Source of the DNA: JAGDMJ01 sp963809695
GTDB taxonomy: Bacteria > Bacteroidota > Ignavibacteria > UBA10030 > UBA6906
Assembly: GCA_963809695.1 (NCBI GenBank)
Contig: CAWEKI010000010.1
Coordinates: forward strand, 310,001 to 374,000
DNA length: 64,000 nucleotides
Direction: 5' to 3'
Shown here: positions 53,820 through 62,348 of the stretch, piece after piece
Layout of the letters: each line of letters opens with the position of its first letter
Position numbering within the stretch: the stretch's first letter is position 1
Translations under genes and position numbers: made by a program
Notes under the pieces: generated by a model
What the model was told of the DNA's origin: nothing
What the model saw: the letters and a program-made list of their open reading frames with translations, nothing else
The model's database searches: none

Positions 53820-54538
53820 TAGAGATTGAGAGTAAAGAGATCGGGGACATGAATGGACGCAACCGAGTAGAATGGTTCACCGTACTTCTTGCCGATCTTG
53901 TCGCCATAGTACGCCATCCTGGTTCGGAGCATTTCCAGGAACTCGGGCGTGCTGAGGATCGTCTGGCGTTCATTGCTTTCGGGATCGTAGAACTGGGATT
54001 TGAATGCCCGCACACAATCCATGCGCTGCTCGAATTCATCCGAAATATCGATGATGAAGCTAGGCTGAAATTCGAACCACTGCATGAAGTAGTAGTACGC
54101 ACGGGGACGGAACGGCTCCTGTGGTGTGCCATCCAGGTCCGTTTCAATTTTCGCCAGGCCGGCGGCAAACCATGCTTCACGGCAGAGCGTGTGTGCATGC
54201 TCATGATCCGGGTGGCGATCGACCGGATACGGGAACAGCAGCACGTCCGGCTGGTATTTCCGGATGATGCGCACAATTTTCAACCGATTGTCGAATGTGG
54301 TCTCCAGGTTGCCATCGGGCATCCCGAGGTTTTCCCGCACGGCAACGCCAAGTACCCGTGCGGCCTCCGCTGCTTCTGCAGCCCGGATCTCGCGGGAGCC
54401 GCGGGTGCCCAACTCACCCCGTGTGAGGTCGGCGATTCCCACCCGTCGTCCCTGTTTCGCGAGTTTCGCCACGGTGCCGCCGCATGAGAGATCCACATCG
54501 TCAGGGTGAGCGCCAAGCGCGAGGACATCCAGCTTCAT
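53819..54538 (-). CDS. bshB1: Bacillithiol biosynthesis deacetylase BshB1
   Basis: 239 residues of the LmbE/PIG-L zinc deacetylase family. The metal site AHPDDVDLSCGGT and the HPDHEHAH cluster are present, with RGELGTRGS in between; this pattern, including PYPVDRHPDHEHA, is that of BshB1. It removes the acetyl group from GlcNAc-malate to give the GlcN-malate precursor of bacillithiol. The bshA and bshC genes are not in the window. It is followed by the DUF2231 gene with a one-base overlap. Confidence 0.88.
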   Translation of the reverse strand: MKLDVLALGAHPDDVDLSCGGTVAKLAKQGRRVGIADLTRGELGTRGSREIRAAEAAEAARVLGVAVRENLGMPDGNLETTFDNRLKIVRIIRKYQPDVLLFPYPVDRHPDHEHAHTLCREAWFAAGLAKIETDLDGTPQEPFRPRAYYYFMQWFEFQPSFIIDISDEFEQRMDCVRAFKSQFYDPESNERQTILSTPEFLEMLRTRMAYYGDKIGKKYGEPFYSVASIHVPDLFTLNL

Positions 54539-54563
54539 GAGTCAATCCAGATTGTGCGTGGAG

Positions 54564-54592
54564 AATATAAGGACAAAACGAGAAGTGTGCAA
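54564..54592 (-). promoter_or_regulatory. Sigma70-like promoter for bshB1
   Basis: On the minus strand, TTGCAC (54587-54592) and TATATT (54564-54569) are 17 bases apart and lie about 25 bases before the bshB1 ATG. Confidence 0.5.
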
Positions 54593-54636
54593 TACAGTTC
54601 CATGTTCTTTCACCCCCGAAATCGGTATATTACGCC

Positions 54637-57156
54637 ATGCGACTGATAGGTTTGGTGTTTCTGCTCGTGTCCGTGGCATGGTTTGCCCCAGGGGGCGAGC
54701 CAGAAGCCGGTACACTGACGGGAAAAGTCACTTCCGTTGCATCCAAAGAAGGCATTGCCGGTGCCAGGGTGTCCGTGGACGGCACGATAATGGGCGCGGT
54801 TGCGGACACCGGGGGGAACTACTCGATCACCGGAATTCCACCCGGGGCCTACACGATCGTGGTTCATATTCTCGGGTATGAGGAATTCAGGGCAGTGGGG
54901 GTTCGGATCGAACCGGGCAAGACGACCAAACTCCCTATCCTGCTGACAGAATCCATTATTCCACTCATGGAAATCCAGGTCACGGCCGGCAGAGCGAAAC
55001 GGGCGCAAGACGTTCGTGCCAGCGTTTTCACGCTGACCCCCACGCAGACCAGGACCCTTCCCGGGGTGGCAGAGGACGTCATGCGAAGCCTCCAGGCAGT
55101 CCCCGGCGTCCTGTCCGTCAATGATTTCACCGCACAGCTCGCCATACGCGGAAGTGGGCCGGACCAGAATTTGATCATCATGGATGACATTGAAGTGTTC
55201 AACCCGTACCGCTTGTACGGGTTGATCAGCATGTTCAATCCTGAAACGGTTTCGGATATCAATTTGATTACCGGCGGCTTTCCTGCCCGGTACGGGGATC
55301 GGCTTTCGGCGGTGCTCGACGTAACCAACCGCGAAGGCGAGATGCATTCGCCCTTGAAGGGAAGCATCAACGCAAGCATCACCAACGCGAACATTGTCCT
55401 GAGCGGCGGCATGCCGTTCGATCTGAACGGTTCCTACATCGTGTCCGGCCGGCGAACATACTATGATCTGATCCTCGGGCCGATCGCACGAAAGAGCGGA
55501 TTGGTCAGCGGAGATGTGGCGTTCCCGAACTTCATGGACTTCCAGGGGAAATTCGTCGTGGAGCCCGCGCCGAATCATCGCATCCTGGCAAATGTGCTCT
55601 TCAGCCGGGATGGCGTCAACGTCATCAGCGGCGCAGATAGACGAACGCCGGACAGCGTGAGCGTGCTGGACAAGACCACCAACGACGTCGCGGGCCTCGC
55701 CTGGCACTACTTTCCCTCGAAGGAATTTTACTCGAAAATGAGTGCCTCCTGGTACCGGAACGAAGGCGCCACGGAATTTGGAGGGGATTTCGTGGATCCG
55801 GCGCTGGATCGGCTGCAATACGAGAATGGAGGGGACACCACCGGAGTACGACTCTTCAATGTTGAGTTCGACTCCCGCTATGTATTCAGCAAAGTATCGG
55901 TGAAGGAAGAAGCTGGCTGGTTCCTCCCGGGGCATCTGATTGAGGCTGCAGCAGGGGTGGACTTCCTCTCGACCTCGCTCATCTGGCATTTCCGGCCGGA
56001 TGAGACCTTGAGATCTGCACTGCTGCAACGCGGCATCGCCTATCTGGATGACCTCGTGCAGTCACGGGATTATGTCAGGATGGGGATATATGTTCAGGAC
56101 AAGATCCGTGTAAGCAGCGCATTGTCCGTCCAGCCAGGAGTTCGCCTGGATTACTATCAGATCATCGACCGGGCGTTCCTGCAGCCGAGGCTGAACGTCT
56201 CTTTTGCCCTTAACCCGATCACCATCCTCCGCGGGGCATGGGGAATCTACCGGCAGTCGCCCGGATATGAAAAGCTCCTGGATCAGCAGGCGTTTTTCGA
56301 TTTCTCCCAGGCAGCGACGGCGCATTTGACCGCAGAGCAGGCAATCCACTATGTTCTTGGCGTCGAGCGGTGGCTGGACGACGAGTGGCAGGTAAAGCTG
56401 GAGACCTATTACAAGAAATTCGACAACGTTATCGTGCAGGCGATCGTTCCGGGAACCGTGTATGAGACACATCCGATTCCCGGAGGAGACATCCTGCGCC
56501 CCTCGGGGTGGACCACGCCCGCCGCCGTCACCGGGGATTCGCTCACCACGCTGCCGATCAATGGGGCCACCGGACGCTCTTACGGGGTCGAGATTCTTCT
56601 GGAGAAGAAGAACATCGGCCCTGACAGCAGGCTGAGCGGGTGGATCGGCTACGCTTTGGCCCGCGCACAGCGCGTCCGGGGAAACCTCACCAGGCCGTTT
56701 CGGTTCGACCAGCGTCACACGATCGATGTCGTGGTGGATTACCGGGCTACCAGATGGCTTGACCTTGGACTGAGGTGGAAATACGGTTCCAACTTTCCTT
56801 ACACTGCTGCAGTAGGCCTGTCGCCGAGGATCGTCACAGTGAAGGAGAATGGCAACGAAGGAAAGGCGATCGAGGTGGATAGAAACGGCAATGTGGTCTT
56901 CGACGTCGACCGTGACGGAGAGGCCAACAAGTTTGCGGCGCAGCTCCCGGCGTATCAGCGGCTGGATGTCCGGGTGACTGCACACGCGGGGTTCTGGGGA
57001 TTGGACTGGAGCTTCTACCTCGATGTGATCAACGTTTACAATCACACCAATGTATTGACGTATGACTTCTATCAGGGGAATGATTACACCCTGCAGAAGC
57101 GGGCCGTCGCCATGCTCCCGATCGTACCGACGCTGGGGTTTTCGGTGAGGTTCTGA
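54637..57156 (+). CDS. TonB-dependent receptor with N-terminal carboxypeptidase-like domain
   Basis: Outer-membrane receptor of 839 residues. A signal peptide (RLIGLVFLLVSVAWFAPGG) precedes a carboxypeptidase-regulatory-like domain (about residues 24-103: TLTGKVTSVASKEGIAGARV). The plug covers about 130-235 (PDQNLIIMDDIEVFNPYRLYG) and the barrel runs to the C-terminal aromatic (LGFSVRF). The substrate is unknown. No SusD-like partner lies next to it, so it is not a standard SusCD pair. A TATATT lies only 5 bases before the ATG at 54626-54631; whether this means a short leader is uncertain. Confidence 0.86.
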   Translation: MRLIGLVFLLVSVAWFAPGGEPEAGTLTGKVTSVASKEGIAGARVSVDGTIMGAVADTGGNYSITGIPPGAYTIVVHILGYEEFRAVGVRIEPGKTTKLPILLTESIIPLMEIQVTAGRAKRAQDVRASVFTLTPTQTRTLPGVAEDVMRSLQAVPGVLSVNDFTAQLAIRGSGPDQNLIIMDDIEVFNPYRLYGLISMFNPETVSDINLITGGFPARYGDRLSAVLDVTNREGEMHSPLKGSINASITNANIVLSGGMPFDLNGSYIVSGRRTYYDLILGPIARKSGLVSGDVAFPNFMDFQGKFVVEPAPNHRILANVLFSRDGVNVISGADRRTPDSVSVLDKTTNDVAGLAWHYFPSKEFYSKMSASWYRNEGATEFGGDFVDPALDRLQYENGGDTTGVRLFNVEFDSRYVFSKVSVKEEAGWFLPGHLIEAAAGVDFLSTSLIWHFRPDETLRSALLQRGIAYLDDLVQSRDYVRMGIYVQDKIRVSSALSVQPGVRLDYYQIIDRAFLQPRLNVSFALNPITILRGAWGIYRQSPGYEKLLDQQAFFDFSQAATAHLTAEQAIHYVLGVERWLDDEWQVKLETYYKKFDNVIVQAIVPGTVYETHPIPGGDILRPSGWTTPAAVTGDSLTTLPINGATGRSYGVEILLEKKNIGPDSRLSGWIGYALARAQRVRGNLTRPFRFDQRHTIDVVVDYRATRWLDLGLRWKYGSNFPYTAAVGLSPRIVTVKENGNEGKAIEVDRNGNVVFDVDRDGEANKFAAQLPAYQRLDVRVTAHAGFWGLDWSFYLDVINVYNHTNVLTYDFYQGNDYTLQKRAVAMLPIVPTLGFSVRF

Positions 57157-57185
57157 GACGTGTTCGCGTTGTAGGGATACGACGT

Positions 57186-57209
57186 GTCAACGGCCCCGGG
57201 GCCGTTGAC
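57186..57209. repeat. Perfect 24-bp palindrome downstream of the TonB receptor
   Basis: GTCAACGGCCCC (57186-57197) is followed directly by its exact reverse complement. A 10-bp palindrome GGTCGCGACC follows at 57212-57221. They lie in the 99-base gap before xseA. There is no T-run; a stem without loop could act as a rho-dependent or structured terminator, or be a protein site. Confidence 0.6.
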
Positions 57210-57255
57210 GGGGTCGCGACCTCCATGGGCAAAACCACAAAACGACAGCTACTAC

Positions 57256-58440
57256 ATGGCAGATACCGTTATCTACACTGTCTCCGAGATCACGCGGGAG
57301 ATAAAACACAACCTGGAGTCCGGCTTTTCCTCGGTGGCAATTCAGGGAGAGCTCTCGAATTTCAAACTCCACAGCTCAGGGCACCTCTATTTCACGCTGA
57401 AGGACGGGAACGCGCAGTTATCGGGGGTGATGTGGCGCAGCCGTGCCGCCAATTTGTCGTTCACCCCGCAGGACGGCATGAAGGTGATCGTGAGCGGTAA
57501 GATCTCTGTGTACGAGGTGCGCGGGATATATCAGGTCGATGTCTGGTCGCTGCGTCCCCTTGGCATCGGAGAACTCCAGGCGGCATTCGAGCAGCTGAGG
57601 CAAAAACTGGCTGCGGAAGGTCTTTTTGATACGAGCCGGAAACGAGAGCTGCCTGTGTACCCGCGACGCATCGGAATTGTCACATCGCCCACCGGTGCCG
57701 TGCTGCACGATATGCTGTCTATCATCGGGCGCCGGTTCCCCTGCGTGGAGATCGTTCTTTGTCCGGTCAAGGTGCAAGGGCTCGGAGCAGCCGAAGAGAT
57801 AGCAAAAGGTATCGGGGATCTCAACGACCTCGGGGAGGTGGACGTGATGATTGTTGGACGCGGAGGGGGGTCGCTGGAGGACCTCTGGGCCTTCAATGAG
57901 GAGGTGGTTGCCCGTGCCATCGCGGCCTCTCGCGTACCCGTCGTGAGCGCCGTAGGCCATGAGACCGATTTCACAATTGCCGATTTTGTGGCGGATCTGC
58001 GTGCCCCAACCCCCTCGGCCGCAGCAGAGTTGGTGGTTCAGGACTCCCGTGCCGTCCTTGACCTTCTGCGGAATAATTGGTATACTATACAGAATTGCAT
58101 GGCAGATCAACTGAATCGCCACAAAGTCACCATCGCGCACCTGCTGAAAAGTTATTCATTCAACAGACCGATCGACCTCCTCCAACAGCGAAGCCAGCGG
58201 TTTGATGAGCTCGCGAGGTCCCTTTCCCTGTCCGGTTCCCACAAATTCGCCATGACCTCCGCCCGGGCCCAGTCGCTGCAAAAGAGACTCGCGGCACTTG
58301 ATCCGCGACTTGCACTGAAACGGGGATATGCCATCGTTTACAGGGAGGGACGCATCGTCATGTCGAAAGTGGAGGTTCAACCGCAAGATCCGGTGGAGAT
58401 CCGCTTCCATGACGGCACTGTGCAATCCATTATCTCATGA
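57256..58440 (+). CDS. xseA: Exodeoxyribonuclease VII large subunit
   Basis: 394 residues from ATG 57256 (MADTVIYTVSE); the upstream frame crosses the palindrome and is not family-like. The N-terminal OB fold (VAIQGELSNFKLHSSGHLYF) and the catalytic domain are visible, with IGIVTSPTGAVLHDM, MIVGRGGGSLEDLWAFNEE and SAVGHETDFTIADFVAD. The C-terminal helical region binds XseB. The enzyme cuts single-stranded DNA from both ends in repair. xseB follows after 9 bases. Confidence 0.94.
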   Translation: MADTVIYTVSEITREIKHNLESGFSSVAIQGELSNFKLHSSGHLYFTLKDGNAQLSGVMWRSRAANLSFTPQDGMKVIVSGKISVYEVRGIYQVDVWSLRPLGIGELQAAFEQLRQKLAAEGLFDTSRKRELPVYPRRIGIVTSPTGAVLHDMLSIIGRRFPCVEIVLCPVKVQGLGAAEEIAKGIGDLNDLGEVDVMIVGRGGGSLEDLWAFNEEVVARAIAASRVPVVSAVGHETDFTIADFVADLRAPTPSAAAELVVQDSRAVLDLLRNNWYTIQNCMADQLNRHKVTIAHLLKSYSFNRPIDLLQQRSQRFDELARSLSLSGSHKFAMTSARAQSLQKRLAALDPRLALKRGYAIVYREGRIVMSKVEVQPQDPVEIRFHDGTVQSIIS

Positions 58441-58449
58441 GCGTCCCGT

Positions 58450-58695
58450 ATGGTCCAGAAGAAGAACCGTGCTGATGAATCCAGCTTCGATGAGTCCCTC
58501 CGCCGTCTGGAACAGATCGTCGAAAAAATGGAGCAGGGGGACATTCCCCTGGAGGAGTCGATGAAGCTATATGAGGAAGGGATCGCGCTCTCGAAGGCAT
58601 GCGCGGAGAAGCTTCAGCAGGCGGAGATGACCATCAAGCGGCTCGGCAAAGATCTTGAAGGAAATCTTAAGTTGTTCGAGGACGATGAAGAATGA
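58450..58695 (+). CDS. xseB: Exodeoxyribonuclease VII small subunit
   Basis: 81 residues, the normal size. The family pattern FDESLRRLEQIVEKMEQGDI and PLEESMKLYEEGIALSKACA is intact. Several copies wrap the helical region of XseA. The stop overlaps the dxs ATG (ATGA), the usual xseB-dxs arrangement of many bacteria. Confidence 0.94.
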   Translation: MVQKKNRADESSFDESLRRLEQIVEKMEQGDIPLEESMKLYEEGIALSKACAEKLQQAEMTIKRLGKDLEGNLKLFEDDEE

Positions 58696-60620
58696 AGTAT
58701 CAATGTCTGGACACAGTCAACGTGCCGGCCGACATCCGGAAGCTCCCGGAATCGGACTTGAAGACTCTGTGCGCGGACGTGCGTGATTTTCTGATTGAAG
58801 TCGTCTCGACAACGGGGGGACACCTGGGCGCTGGCCTGGGAGCCGTGGAGCTTTCCGTTGCGCTGCACTACGTGTTCAACACCCCCGAGGACAAGCTGGT
58901 GTGGGATGTAGGGCACCAGGCATATCCGCATAAGATCCTTACAGGAAGGAAGAACCTTCTCCACACCATCCGTCAGTACCAGGGGCTCAGCGGTTTTCTG
59001 AAAAGGAGCGAGAGCGAATACGACACGTTTGGCGCAGGACATGCAAGCACTGCGATCTCCGCCGCGCTGGGTATGGTCGCTGCCCGCGAGCTGACCGGAA
59101 AGCGCTACAAGGTTGTCGCCGTGGTCGGGGATGGGTCAATGACCGGCGGCATGGTGTACGAAGGGATGAACAATGCCGGCATCATGAAGAAGGACATGAT
59201 CGTCATTCTCAATGACAATAATATGTCCATTGCTCCGAACGTCTGGGCGATCTCCAATTACTTCACCGAGCTGATCGCCAACCCCCGTTACAATCGACTG
59301 AAGTCCAACGTGTATGAATTGACCGGCAAGCTGGATACATGGGGTGATCGGATCCGGCGCGTCACAGCGCGCCTGGAGGAAGGGATCAAAACCATTGTCA
59401 CGCCCGGAATGCTTTTCGAAGCACTCGGCTTCCGCTATTTCGGCCCCGTGAATGGCCACAATATCGCCCAGCTCGTCCACATCTTCAAGGATGTCAAAGA
59501 TCTGCATGGACCAATCCTTGTCCATGTCACGACCCAGAAGGGAAAAGGGTACAAGCCGGCGGAAGAAGACACCCAGAAGCTCCACGGCGTGAGTCCATTT
59601 GACAAGGTGACCGGTCAATCTCCCAAGAAGCCCAACGGCCCCCCGGCCTACACCAAGGTCTTCGGAAAAGCAGTTGTGGACCTGGCGAGGCAGGACTCCA
59701 CGATCGTGGGGGTGACCGCCGCGATGCCCGACGGCACCGGACTGGACCAGCTCCAGCAGCAAATGCCGGCACGCTTTTACGATGTCGGCATCGCGGAGCA
59801 GCATGGCGTGACGTTTGCAGCAGGGCTTGCCACCGAAGGGTGCACACCGATCGTGGCGATCTACTCAACGTTTCTCCAACGGGCGTTCGACCAGATCATT
59901 CATGATGTTGCGCTGCAGCATCTCCATGTGGTGTTCTGCCTGGACCGGGCCGGGCTGGTGGGCGCCGATGGGCCGACGCACCATGGCGCCTTTGACCTGA
60001 GTTATCTTCGCATGATCCCGGGGATGGTCATCATGTGCCCGAAGGATGAATCGGAACTCCGGGATATGTTGTACACTGCAGTCCAATACAAGCAGGGGCC
60101 GATCGCATTGCGGTATCCGCGCGGCAATGGGCTGGGAGTCCCGATGCGCGAAGAGTTCGCGGAACTGCCCATCGGTAAAGGGGAGATCCTCCGAAAAGGG
60201 GAGCACATCGCTCTGCTGGCTGTAGGCTCCATGGTGGATCCCGCGATGAAGGCTGCCGGACTTCTCGATGCGCGAGGAATCAGCAGCGAAGTAGTGAACA
60301 TGCGGTTCGTGAAACCGCTGGATGTGGAGCTTCTCGAGAATATCGCTTCACGCTTCGCCTCGGTGGTCACGCTCGAAGACAACGTTGTTGCCGGAGGGTT
60401 CGGGAGCGCTGTGGCGGAGTACTTTGCCGCGGGGCAGGACCCGGTCCGTGTGAAACGGCACGGTATTCCTGATCAGTTCATTGCTCATGGATCACCCGAG
60501 GAGCTGAAGGCCGAACTTTGCCTGACCCCGGCCGGCATTGCACGCGTGGTGCAGGACTTTCTTGAGGCGGGACGACCCGGCCATGCGCCCGCTCCCCCTC
60601 TTGTTTCCGTTGTTCCATAA
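58692..60620 (+). CDS. dxs: 1-deoxy-D-xylulose-5-phosphate synthase
   Basis: First enzyme of the MEP isoprenoid pathway: condenses pyruvate and glyceraldehyde 3-phosphate with thiamine diphosphate. 642 residues, full length. The ThDP motif GDGSMTGGMVYEGMNNAG (GDG...N), the N-terminal GHLGAGLGAVELSVALH, DVGHQAYPHKILTGR, and GIAEQHGVTFAAGLA with the catalytic Glu are all intact. It follows xseB by ATGA overlap and precedes the oxidoreductase by 14 bases. Confidence 0.95.
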   Translation: MKYQCLDTVNVPADIRKLPESDLKTLCADVRDFLIEVVSTTGGHLGAGLGAVELSVALHYVFNTPEDKLVWDVGHQAYPHKILTGRKNLLHTIRQYQGLSGFLKRSESEYDTFGAGHASTAISAALGMVAARELTGKRYKVVAVVGDGSMTGGMVYEGMNNAGIMKKDMIVILNDNNMSIAPNVWAISNYFTELIANPRYNRLKSNVYELTGKLDTWGDRIRRVTARLEEGIKTIVTPGMLFEALGFRYFGPVNGHNIAQLVHIFKDVKDLHGPILVHVTTQKGKGYKPAEEDTQKLHGVSPFDKVTGQSPKKPNGPPAYTKVFGKAVVDLARQDSTIVGVTAAMPDGTGLDQLQQQMPARFYDVGIAEQHGVTFAAGLATEGCTPIVAIYSTFLQRAFDQIIHDVALQHLHVVFCLDRAGLVGADGPTHHGAFDLSYLRMIPGMVIMCPKDESELRDMLYTAVQYKQGPIALRYPRGNGLGVPMREEFAELPIGKGEILRKGEHIALLAVGSMVDPAMKAAGLLDARGISSEVVNMRFVKPLDVELLENIASRFASVVTLEDNVVAGGFGSAVAEYFAAGQDPVRVKRHGIPDQFIAHGSPEELKAELCLTPAGIARVVQDFLEAGRPGHAPAPPLVSVVP

Positions 60621-60634
60621 CCGGGTTTATCCTC

Positions 60635-61645
60635 ATGGAAAAGACACGGCTCGGCATCGTCGGACTTGGCTGGATCGCTCAGGTCGTTCATCTCCCCATC
60701 CTGCGGAAATCCTCAGAAGTCGACGTGGTGGCGGCCTGCGACGTTGACCGGCGGCGTGGTACGCTCGTAGCCGAAAAATTCGGGATTCCCCGCTTCTATG
60801 ACAACATCCAGCAGATGCTGAATGACGCAGATCTTGCAGCCGTCATCGTTTCCACGAGCACGGATGCTCATAGGGATGCGACCCTTGCATCCCTGAGGGC
60901 GGGAAAAGACGTGCTTGTGGAAAAACCGATTGCCCGGCGCTATTCCGAGGCCGTCGAGATGGCCGAAGCGGCGGCTTCATCCAAGCGGAAGCTCATGGTG
61001 GGCATGAACCATCGGTTCCGCCCCGATACGATGATCTTGAAGAGTTTCATCGAAGGGAACGAACTCGGGGAAGTCTATTTTGTGCGCACCGGGTGGCTGC
61101 GAAAGCGCCAGCTTGAGGCCTCCTGGATCGTGCAGAAGGATATGTCCGGCGGCGGCGTCTTCCTTGACCTCGGGATCGTCATGTTGGATATGGCGCTCTG
61201 GATGATGGGCTACCCCGTGGTCAAGCGCGTTGGCGCATCCCATTTTTACCATAAGACTCAGCAGGTGGAAGACACTTCCCTTGTGTCGCTTACTCTCAAC
61301 AACGGCTCCCGCATACATATTGAAGTAAGCTGGTCGATGTACCTGCAGGACGACCAGTACTTTTGCCATGTGTTCGGTTCGGACGGGACTGCGACACTCA
61401 ATCCTTTGCAGGTCAACAAAGAGCTGCACGGAAGCCTCGTCAATCTCGCACCCGCGAAGATCGATCCCCCGCAACACCTCTTCAGACGTTCGTATGAGAA
61501 CGAGCTGAAGCACTTTCTGGGCGCGATTCGGGGAGTGCATCCCGTGATTTCCACCGCTGACGAAGCGGTGCAGCGCATGCGCGTTGCGGATGCTGTCTAC
61601 AAATCCGTCCGCCTGGGGAAGGAAATCGTCCTCACGGACAGGTGA
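60635..61645 (+). CDS. Gfo/Idh/MocA-family oxidoreductase
   Basis: 336 residues. The Rossmann motif LGIVGLGWIAQVVHLP, STSTDAHRDATLASLRAGKDVLVEKPIA with the EKP hallmark, and the C-terminal domain with GGGVFLDLGIVMLDMALWMMG fit the family. These enzymes act on sugars, inositol or related compounds with NAD(P); the substrate is not evident. The stop is 3 bases before the PhoB-like gene, which suggests one transcript. Confidence 0.86.
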   Translation: MEKTRLGIVGLGWIAQVVHLPILRKSSEVDVVAACDVDRRRGTLVAEKFGIPRFYDNIQQMLNDADLAAVIVSTSTDAHRDATLASLRAGKDVLVEKPIARRYSEAVEMAEAAASSKRKLMVGMNHRFRPDTMILKSFIEGNELGEVYFVRTGWLRKRQLEASWIVQKDMSGGGVFLDLGIVMLDMALWMMGYPVVKRVGASHFYHKTQQVEDTSLVSLTLNNGSRIHIEVSWSMYLQDDQYFCHVFGSDGTATLNPLQVNKELHGSLVNLAPAKIDPPQHLFRRSYENELKHFLGAIRGVHPVISTADEAVQRMRVADAVYKSVRLGKEIVLTDR

Positions 61646-61648
61646 GCC

Positions 61649-62335
61649 ATGAGAAAACGAGTGATGGTTGCCGATGACGAACCGGATATCGTGGAGTTGA
61701 TCCGATACAACCTTGATGCCGAGGGGTACGAAGTGATCACCGCGAGGAATGGCCAGGAAGCGCTGGACAAGGCGGCGTCTCTTCCCGACCTGATCATCCT
61801 CGACCTGATGATGCCTGTCATGGACGGACTTGAGACATGCAAGCGCCTCAAAGCCGATGCGCGGACGGCACGCATCCCTGTCCTGTTTCTGACCGCCCGT
61901 GCGGGAGAAGTGGACGAGGTCATCGGGCTCGAAATGGGTGCCGACGATTATATCAGAAAGCCTATCAGCCCGCGGCAGCTCGCGGCAAGGGTGAAAGCCC
62001 TGGTCCGCAGGTATGATCAGAGCCAGGTCGGCCCGACAGAAGAACCGGTGATCAGGATCGGGCGCCTGGAGATCAACCGCACCAACCGCACTGTTCGCAT
62101 GGGAGCGCGGGAGATCTTTTTCCCACGGAAAGAGTTTGAGATCCTCGCGCTTCTTGCCGGGAGCCCGGGGAAGGTCTTTTCCCGGGAAATGCTCCTGGAC
62201 CATGTTTGGGGAAACAATGTTGTGGTCATCGATCGGACCGTTGATGTGCATATCAGGAAAATTCGAGAAAAACTTGGCGATAACGCGGAATTGATCGAGA
62301 CGCTCAAAGGCGTCGGGTATCGGTTCCGCGTATAG
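61649..62335 (+). CDS. phoB: OmpR/PhoB-family response regulator
   Basis: 228 residues. The receiver has the acidic pair (VADDEPDIVEL), the phosphoacceptor Asp in LIILDLMMPVMDG, the conserved Thr in LFLTARAG, and Lys in YIRKPISPRQL. The C-terminal winged helix (about 135-225) carries the VFSREMLLDHVWG and VDVHIRKIREKLG motifs. It is 13 bases before a PhoR-like kinase gene. PhoB is the likely assignment from domain pattern and neighbour; the phosphate-uptake genes are not in the window. Confidence 0.85.
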   Translation: MRKRVMVADDEPDIVELIRYNLDAEGYEVITARNGQEALDKAASLPDLIILDLMMPVMDGLETCKRLKADARTARIPVLFLTARAGEVDEVIGLEMGADDYIRKPISPRQLAARVKALVRRYDQSQVGPTEEPVIRIGRLEINRTNRTVRMGAREIFFPRKEFEILALLAGSPGKVFSREMLLDHVWGNNVVVIDRTVDVHIRKIREKLGDNAELIETLKGVGYRFRV

Positions 62336-62348
62336 GCGCTTCGTTCCT

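Noticed and set aside
54610..56028. Minus-strand open frame of 472 codons
   Set aside because: Antisense to the TonB receptor gene; composition typical of a shadow frame.
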